Below are positions 56,817 to 64,000 of a stretch of 64,000 bases of DNA, piece by piece. Each line of letters opens with the position of its first letter. The first letter of the stretch is position 1. The notes below the pieces were generated by a model that made no database searches, was not told the origin of the DNA, and saw only the letters and a list, made by a program, of their open reading frames with translations. This DNA comes from Sipunculus nudus (lineage: Eukaryota; Annelida; Sipuncula; Golfingiida; Sipunculidae). A program made the translations under genes and the position numbers. Location of the stretch: contig CM049318.1 in assembly GCA_026874595.1 (NCBI GenBank), positions 38,155,956 to 38,219,955 of the forward strand, given 5' to 3'.

Positions 56817-59468
56817 TTAATCAGTTGACCTTAAGTCTTCAAGAAGTTCATTCACTTTTTTTGGTCGGAATAACATCCTCAGACCTTTATCTTAAAATCA
56901 TATATATCACTCTATACATCTGACCTTTACCTGTTTTCATGAAATACTTATACACAGCACCGGAAAAACTCAAAAAGCTTTATTCTTGTTATAAATGCAC
57001 ATTGAGAAGTATATTGCAATAAGATCTCACTGTATCACACTGAATGTACGGGATGGTGACATAGGAAGAAGATGTCTTGATAAATGATGATTTAATGATT
57101 AACCATGAGACTCAACCAATTTCTAATTAAACTAGTCACAATTACTCAATCGTAGTTGAGAAAGACCATTAATTATGTCAGCTTGTGGGATTTCGCCCAC
57201 AGATAAAATAAAAACAACATGGTAATTTAGATTCAAATCACCTAAATGGTTAAAGAATCTGTCCAGATTTAGAATAAATGTTATTATTAAGCCAAAACTA
57301 TCTATACTGCCAGTCCTTGAGCAAAACATGATAACCGACTAACTAAATGACTGGTCCTAACTGCTATGAGATAGAAGCTTATACCCTTCTGTGATCAGTC
57401 TCCTGAGGCTGTACAGAGGCCACTTCATCCAGTGTATACTAGGGGTAAAGTTACTATATACACAGTAGACAGTAAGGTAACCGTTGGATGACCACAGAGT
57501 GATAAAAAATTAGCCTTATGAAATGTAATATGTACACTCACATGGAACAAGAAATTTTAAACCAAAATTATAGATAAGAGATGGCTGGTCTGTATATAAA
57601 AGTAAGTCTTGTGTATTCGTAAGCTTCAAAGGATATGGATATCATCAGTGGCTACCATCTGCAAGGTGCCTTAAAAATGAAAAAAATAAAAAATTGTATG
57701 TTATAATCAAACCTTTTGATGATTTTCTCATTCACACATAAATATGGTAGAGTATTATTGCCATCTTAAACCCACTGGTTTCATATATTGGATTTATTGA
57801 ACTTTGGGTCTCCTTGACTGTGATGAGATATTGCTGTGAATGTTTTATCTGGCTCAGTTTCTGTTAACAGAGCAATTTTATATGCTATCAGAAGAGATAC
57901 TTCTTTATCTGCCAGTAAGATGTTTAAGTTGAGGGGAGGGAGAGCGGATTCTCTGTTGTCACCCATGTCATCTCATGTAGACAGATGAAGCTTATCAGGT
58001 GTGCATGGCTGATAGCGTACCATCCTGGCAGCTTATAACGTCTTTTTAGAAGTTAAATCCTGAAATTGAAGAGCAATGAAGGCATTCAAGCAAGAAGCTC
58101 TAAACCGTTGTGATAAGCAATATTTGATCCCTCTGACAGCTGACGCAGTTGGCTCAGGTTTGGGCACAGTCGGCTTGATTTATGTGGACAGAGCGGTCTA
58201 GCCCAGCCCAGCAACCAGCCCAGCACTGTGATAAAAAAAAGGACCCATTAGCATTGCTCGCTCAGTGGTGCTTCTCTTACAGCCAGCAAGGAAACAGTCC
58301 CAAACAATTAACTATTGGAATAAATGTTGATTTGACTGGTCTTTACTGCTCTGTTATTCCAAAATGATTGTGATTGTTCTGTTGACTGTGGTCTTTCATT
58401 GTCCTCCTGTTATTCTGATGTTCGCTGTGGCTGAGTTGTTAAGACATTGTTTGATGAAGCAGATAGTGCTTATCTTGGCGACTCATAGCTCGGTGTTCCC
58501 CACAGGTCACTGTCACCGATAGCTGAAACAGGACGTCCAATCTCTCATGGGAGGCTGATAGTGTCGTAAACACTCCAAAAGGCTCCTGATTAGCTGGCAG
58601 CTCCCACCTCTCCTGCTTGCAGCTATCATACTAGTGGCTCCACCTACTGCTTTCTCCATTTACTGACAAATATGTATTAATAATGCTAAGAATACTTGTT
58701 TCCCATTACATTTTAAAGCCAGGTTTAAGTTTTGTTGAAGGAACTTTAGAAAAATGCATTTTAGCCAACCTAATCACAGCTGTGGGTAGGTGGGTTTCCT
58801 TATAGTAATCCCCCCGTCAGTCTGTCTATTAGTCCCTCACAATCTCTGCCACATGCATTGTTTCTAGAATGTGACTTTCATGCAATTTAAGCTTAAAATT
58901 AATCATATGAGAATATGTGTCCTTTCAAATTTCAGAACCACCAAATATTTGATATATCAACCAGAAGTCCATCTTGAAGTTTCTTTGGTAACAGGGCCTT
59001 AATTTAGGACCTTCATGCCCCCAGTCATTTCTAGTTCATTTTGATTATCAATAAATATTACAGCCCAATTTGCCACTTTAAGCTATTGGGATTTTAAAAC
59101 ATTTATGGTTATTCTTGGAATAAATCAATAAAGGTACATTTATGGGGGATGACCTCATAACATTTGTTCCATGTTTGATTGAAATGTTGATCTTCAGCTC
59201 CAAATTCCAGGTTTTCAACACTTGAGTAATCTAACCTTTCACTTTTACAGTTTTCTGATATTGACTCACTGTATTCTTGAAGTGTTTAGTACTGAGAATA
59301 CAATTATATTCTCCCCAGAAGTTTGAAATGAGTATATTTTTATAGACAATTCAGTTTGTGAAAGCATCCTTTGTTGCCATGTAGATTATACAAAGAAATA
59401 TATGATAGACCCAAAAAGTTGAAGAATCACAAGCATGAGTAACTGATGAGTCATTTCTTTTTTTTCAG
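56817..59468 (+). other. Intron 4, last part
   Basis: No repeat family or ORF of note. It ends with a T-rich pyrimidine tract and CAG directly before exon 5. Confidence 0.55.
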
Positions 59469-59538
59469 ACCCAGAAGTTGTCCTTTATATTCCCGTTTTA
59501 TGGACATGAAATCAAACAAGTCACCATAGCAACTGGAG
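59469..59538 (+). CDS. PLXDC-like gene, exon 5: FPFYGH...TIATG core (last exon in window)
   Basis: A strong acceptor (long T tract, TTTTTCAG) and a consensus donor (GGAG|GTAAGT) enclose 70 nt. In phase 0 it reads TQKLSFIFPFYGH, then EIKQVTIATG plus one base of a Gly codon. L-S-F-x-F-P-F-Y-G-H and I-T-I/V-A-T-G-G are the most diagnostic N-terminal signature of the PLXDC/TEM7 family. The family continues with FIYTG and the nidogen-like region, which must be encoded by exons beyond 64000; no further family motif was seen in the remaining 4.4 kb. The start fits phase 0 from exon 4 across a 24.8-kb intron. This is the best single piece of evidence for the gene. Confidence 0.92.
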
Positions 59539-61561
59539 GTAAGTAAAAAAATTCAATTACAAGGGCAATGCACAAAGAAAATCTAAATCAATCTGCATGT
59601 TGCTATAAGCAAAACTTACTGTCTATGAAGAGTCAATTTGCTACTCAAAGCAAAGTCTCTTTTGGTATGTTTCCTTGAGATATTTTGAACTTTAAGGAAT
59701 AGCAGTGTTTCTTTATGAGATTGCCTGGTGAGGTGTTAGTCTTGGTGATTTTCTTGCACATAAGTATTGACACTCTCATTTTTTTAACACATGGGTATTT
59801 TGCAGAAAATGTAAGCAGTTTTCAAACAAGCATACTTATGCACTCTTCCTCGGATCCAGGAAGCTTAAGCTTAGTTATGCAGAGGCCTTGCTTCAGTTTA
59901 AATTTTGAACACATGATCATGTGATGGGTTGGAAATCATAACAACCAATCAAATCCATTGTTACAATAGTAAACAGAACATATAAAAAAAAACTATTAAA
60001 GTCTTTTAACAGGAACACTTTCACAGAAAACTGACCAGGTTACAAGCATTTATTTGACTGGTCAGATCCTCTGTAATGTCTCATTGCCAGACAGATGATC
60101 TAAAAATAGTTTTCTCTGAGAAGGGGGGAGGGGTCCACTGAATCAAGGTCTCCACTTAACTCAGCTTGAGTCCTTGTTCCAATGAAGATGGCATCTGTGC
60201 ATGGGCCTTAGTGGTTTTCTTCAAATATTATCTTGGTCTCACCTTGCAAATTTTAATTTTCATACAGGCAGTATTGATTAGATTACCTGGAGGTAATAAT
60301 GATTATATATCATCAAGCCTCTTTGTCACCTGAGCAGTCATTATACTAACATAAGACTCACAAGGCACTCTCACCTTTGAACATCTAGAACTGAGGGATT
60401 ACTTACCTGGTGTGAGGCTGTTCTTTGTGTTAGGGATAGCTTTAGGACTGTAGCAGTCCATTGGCACACATGATAAATTGTGATATAAATTTAATTGTAA
60501 TAAGTGTATCCTCAGATGGAAAGGGTTTGTGATAATGGCAAATGGTGGCATATTTTAAAATGGGCACAAATAACTTACCAGTCACACTGAAAGATCAGGG
60601 CAGTGGCCAGTTGGTTGACATTTATCCTTTTTGCAAGATTCAGTTATATTTTTGTCTGCTATTATGTGTCCAACTTTCCTGACATCTTTGAAAGAACTGG
60701 AATATATTTTTTATTCATTATATGATTTCTTTGCATTTACATAAATGATCACTTTTTATCAATTATACAAAAATGCAAACGACTTGGAAAGAAAATGACC
60801 AATCCTATATCTAATCATATCATAAACTCATATATTATATTATATATCAATAAGTCATATATCATATATTTACCTAATATAAAATTAAACTGCAACACTG
60901 CAGTTTGTGTCACACAAGTAATAACAGGTGGCTTCTCAGATTGTGTTATATCTGGTGCTTAAACCAGGGTTGGCTGGCCCAGGGTGACACTTGAGATATA
61001 GAGTCGTCAAGGTAGGTGCAAAAAAAATGTGCATACCCTGTGATGAAAAAAATCACGTTTTTCACGTTTCACATTCTTATCAAATCATAAAATTAGTTGT
61101 GTTATCAGAGCCTAAATGGTTCCCCCCACTGAGATCCCATAATCCAACTTTCCTGTGTTGCCCATAGTAACATGTTTAGTAACATGGCTTCTTCTGGTGA
61201 ACTCTAGAACAGACACTCCTCCTAATAGCAATGAATGTCCAGCCTTTTAACCTGGGACAAAATGGTCACACTTGAATATAATCACAACGGTATAAAATCC
61301 TTTAAATTAAAAATTTATTACTGTGATTGAGATCACGTTAAAATTTCCTTGGATTGTTCCTTTAGATAAAAAATTAACCATCTGAAAAGTTTCATCAAAA
61401 TCTATAACTTCTTGAGTTGTTAACAGACACACCCAACTTACTAAGGTAACAACATAATGCTACTCCACTTGACAGAGGTCTGAAGATAAGCAAGCAGGAA
61501 GGATAAGAAAGGTTTCCTAAATAAATAGATTCACCTTGGTGATTATATTTCTTGTATCATT
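59539..61561 (+). other. Intron 5, first part
   Basis: Begins GTAAGTAA. A segment at about 60955-61015 (GGTTGGCTGGCCCAGGGTGA...GGTAGGTGC) resembles one at about 9001-9060 (CTTGGCTGGCCCAGGGTTAA...GGAAGGTGC), so a small dispersed repeat is shared by introns 1 and 5. Confidence 0.5.
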
Positions 61562-62741
61562 ATTGTATTCTCCAAAACAGAGTTTTGCGGATACTATGTT
61601 TTCAGCCCATCGCCGCCGCGACGTAGGTGTCCGGAGAACTCCTCCGTAACAGCTGGGCGGAATTTTACGAAACACGAGATTATGTTCGGGTCACATGTGA
61701 ACTGCTGCGCCCCGATTTTGTTTTGACCTCTGACCTTTCCTCGATCTGCGCTCTGCGTCGGTTTGTGCGTCTGTTTCCACACATAAACCCACATATCTCG
61801 GGAACCGTTTGACTGATCAGGAAAATTTTTTTGCACAAATGTAGCCCTTGGAGAGCTTTATAACATACACAAAAAACGGTGGCGCCACCTGCAAGCATGT
61901 TTGCACAGTGTCCATCTGTTCGTCTGCCTTGGGTTAAATCACTCATATCTCTGCAGTGGTTTGACTAATTCACCTGAAATTCGGAATGCGTATACATCCT
62001 GGATAGCTTTTCTGATTTTATGACAGGTGGCGCCACCTACATTCACGTTTACGCTGCAGACATCCAAGCTCATATCTCAGGAATCGTTTGACCGATTGGG
62101 CCAAAATTTTGCATGTGTATAGATCTCACATAGCTCTTTATCTTACGCAAAATTGGTGGCGCCACCTGCAGCCATTTTTGCACAGCTCCCGTCTGTTTGT
62201 CTGCCATGGGATAAAATCACTCATATCTCGGCAGTGGTTTCACATATCTGCCTAAAATTTTGCAGGTTTATACATCCCCGACAGCTCTCTTGATTATATG
62301 ACAGGTGGCGCCACCTACATTCTAGTTTATGCAGCAGACATCCAAGCTCATATCTTGGGAACTGTTTGACCGATTTGGCTAAAGATTTGCATGTGTATAG
62401 TTCTCACATAGCTCTTTGTCATACCGAAAACTGGTAGCGCCACCTGCAACCATTTTTGCACAGCGTCCATCTGTTTGTCTGCCACGGGCTAAAATCACTC
62501 ATATACATGTAGTGGTTTGACTTATCTGCCTTAAATTTTGCATATGTATACAACTTGGACAACTTTCTGGATTTTGTGGTAGTTGGCGCAACCTACATAC
62601 ACAATTTGGCTGCAGACATCCATGCTAATATGCAACACTTCACTCTATTTCCCCTTGCCACTCAATCCATGCCTCACTTCACCCGTTCCACTCTGATTTA
62701 GGCGGATACACGTAGCCGCTTGTCGACTACCCGTATTCTAG
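61562..62741 (+). mobile_element. Helitron-like non-autonomous element, three-unit copy
   Basis: Same family as the copy at 55072-56816. It has ATTGTAT, hairpin CAAAAC-AGA-GTTTTG (61573-61587), GATACTATG, and units at 61878, 62155 and 62433 (277 and 278 bp). The 3' stem GTAGCCG/CGACTAC has one mismatch, and CTAG at 62738-62741 is followed by T. It has two fewer units than the 55-kb copy. Confidence 0.75.
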
Positions 62742-63874
62742 TTATTGTTAAGCACTCTAGAGCAGTATATTAAGATGTTGAAAACAGCACTACTTAAATG
62801 CAGGATAAATAAAATCATCTCCAGCAAACCCCAATGGTTCCTACATTGCTTTATCATTAAAAAATGTGTATACATGACATTTTTAGTGAACCAGGGCAAA
62901 GTAAACTTAGTGTATAAACGTACATTATTTATGAATGCTTGCAAAAGGTTTTCAGGGTAAATTATCAACACAAAAATATCCCATTAAATTACCATATGGT
63001 TTCAAGCATAGTATACATGCTTACAGTAATTGGGCTGCTGAATGGATTAATGAATAGCCATATAATTTCTAATTGTAAACACAACTCTGTGAAGTAAACC
63101 TGTTCAGCTTGTATTGCCGCACAGATTCACTTGTAAAAGGTCCAACCAATTGACTTAATTGTAAATTGTCCAGAGACAACCTGGAAGTAAGCAAAAATAG
63201 GCCTAATATTTTGCGGTTTCTTAAACAATTAATCTCATGGGCCGATTCAATTTCTTCCATTGGCAGAGTTATTCTCTTGATTAAAACCAAATAAATATGC
63301 TCTGCAACGTTTAGATCACTGAATGGTCTCAAATCTCTCCATGCCCAAAGCAGCAGGGCCCTCTGGGTAATTTTCTACAACAGCTGTTTGTAAGAGCTGT
63401 TTATCTTGTTTCATGGTGCCAGATTTCATAGCATCAAAATAAAAGGTTACAAAGCTGTTTTCTAAAGGTTGCAGGTTTTATCTGGGGGGTAGCGGCAACT
63501 GGCCTGGAAAATTATCTTCCCTTTTCTAAGCAATTGCATGGACTTATCAAGCATGTTACAGTCGTGGAGATTGGTCTTCTCTTTGTTTTTCGTATTGGAT
63601 TCTGGACACGGATCTCTGCAGTGTAACTGTGATAGTTTTGCACCGCAAGCAAATTACAAATATCTCTTGTTAGGCAAAACATTCCTTGGTTCTTACCATG
63701 AATAGTAACATGGCTCTGTGGTTTATTGCTCGATTTTGGAACTGATGGCACCTGGTTAAAAATTCCACCCTTTGGAGTTGCTTTGTAATGGTGAAGGATA
63801 TATACATTTGGTTGAGTATCAAACAAAGGGAAAAGTCCATAGAACTGAAAAGATATTTCTTGCATACAATCATC
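62742..63874 (+). other. Intron 5 segment, nothing recognised
   Basis: AT-rich. A 117-codon minus-strand open frame at 63512-63865 shows no family motif. Confidence 0.45.
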
Positions 63875-64000
63875 ATTGTATCACCAGACATAGTCTGGAG
63901 ATACTATGGTTTAGGCACGGTCGCGCCGCCGCCGCCGCCGCAGAGATTTCTTTTGGACACAATAACTCAAAAAATATTTCACGGATCTTTACCAAACTTG
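63875..64000 (+). mobile_element. 5' end of a related Helitron-like element, cut by the window edge
   Basis: ATTGTAT, then the hairpin CCAGAC-ATA-GTCTGG (63884-63898), GATACTATGG and a GCCGCCGCC tract, in the same order as the elements at 55.1 and 61.6 kb. The sequence after the GC-rich tract differs, so it is a sister family. Confidence 0.65.

Larger units (their letters stand above)
3359..64000 (+). other. 5' part of a plexin-domain-containing (PLXDC/TEM7-like) gene
   Basis: Five exons on the + strand join in frame into about 146 residues: 3359-3443, 31463-31602, 32132-32174, 34593-34693 and 59469-59538. The order is signal peptide, RHRR furin-like site, Thr/Pro linker, PYYV segment, WVDLD...LSNSHKTAA, then FPFYGH...TIATG. 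That is the order I remember for the N-terminus of vertebrate PLXDC2, which has an RWKR site, a HNYYIS segment, LWVNIDQME, LSNTHRQAAR and FPFYGH. Family members are type I membrane proteins described as cell-surface receptors with nidogen-like and PSI regions; those regions and the membrane segment would lie past the window. The last two exons are secure, the first three are inferred from frame, splice phase and weak similarity. The window cannot say whether this is orthologous to PLXDC1 or PLXDC2. Confidence 0.85.

Noticed and set aside
63512-63865. 117-codon minus-strand ORF
   Set aside because: No domain, signal or splice context; the adjoining sequence is ordinary AT-rich intron.

Overview
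This is an AT-rich, intron-dominated animal genome segment, most likely from a mollusc and probably a bivalve. That reading rests on the repeat content. The window has tRNA-derived SINEs, hairpin-ended elements carrying central ~280-bp or ~336-bp tandem repeats, blocks of the AGCTCAG...GTCCGTCGTCCGTC type, and a terminal hairpin of the ATGCCCC...GGGGCAT type. All are dispersed-repeat styles I know from bivalves. I could not search any database, so the taxon is an inference.

One protein-coding gene can be supported. It lies on the + strand, and only its 5' part is in the window. It encodes a plexin-domain-containing protein (PLXDC1/PLXDC2, also called TEM7/TEM7R), a type I membrane protein. 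I place five exons: 3359-3443 (signal peptide), 31463-31602 (furin-like RHRR site and Thr/Pro-rich linker), 32132-32174 (43-nt micro-exon with the TPYYVKLF segment), 34593-34693 (SSSWVDLDRMERG and LSNSHKTAA) and 59469-59538 (LSFIFPFYGH...TIATG). The splice phases agree at all four junctions (1/2, 0/0, 1/2, 0/0). The remainder of the protein must lie beyond 64000. Introns 1 and 4 are about 28 kb and 25 kb.

Region by region: 1-3358 is upstream sequence with a repeat end, a block of palindromic words, a long TA microsatellite and a SINE. 3444-31462 is intron 1. It holds SINEs (8.3, 22.2, 23.2 kb), GA tracts with a fresh ~170-bp tandem duplication (12.2 kb), a hAT-type element with an almost intact 8-bp target duplication (15.4-16.6 kb), a 300-bp tandem duplication (18.6-19.2 kb), two hairpin-ended tandem-repeat elements (20.4 and 24.0-26.2 kb) and a second hAT-like element (30.7 kb). 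A 70-bp unit is triplicated across the exon 2 splice acceptor (31.26-31.49 kb). Intron 3 holds an element with ATACCGTATT ends that encloses a 5S-rRNA-like segment.

Intron 4 (34694-59468) holds a nested cluster of inverted-repeat elements with two large minisatellites (37.2-41.7 kb), a decayed non-LTR reverse-transcriptase fragment (43.0-43.3 kb), further SINEs, a foldback element (49.2 kb), a seven-copy 55-bp array whose unit is a compressed tRNA-like A-box/B-box module (53.1 kb), and a five-unit hairpin-ended element (55.1-56.8 kb). Intron 5 carries a three-unit copy of that element (61.6-62.7 kb) and the start of a relative at 63.9 kb.

I found no intact tRNA or rRNA gene, no CRISPR array, no bacterial-type operon and no intact transposase or reverse transcriptase. 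The most unusual material is structural: the tRNA-like array, the triplicated acceptor, the palindromic-word elements and the compensatory-change hairpins at the ends of the tandem-repeat elements.
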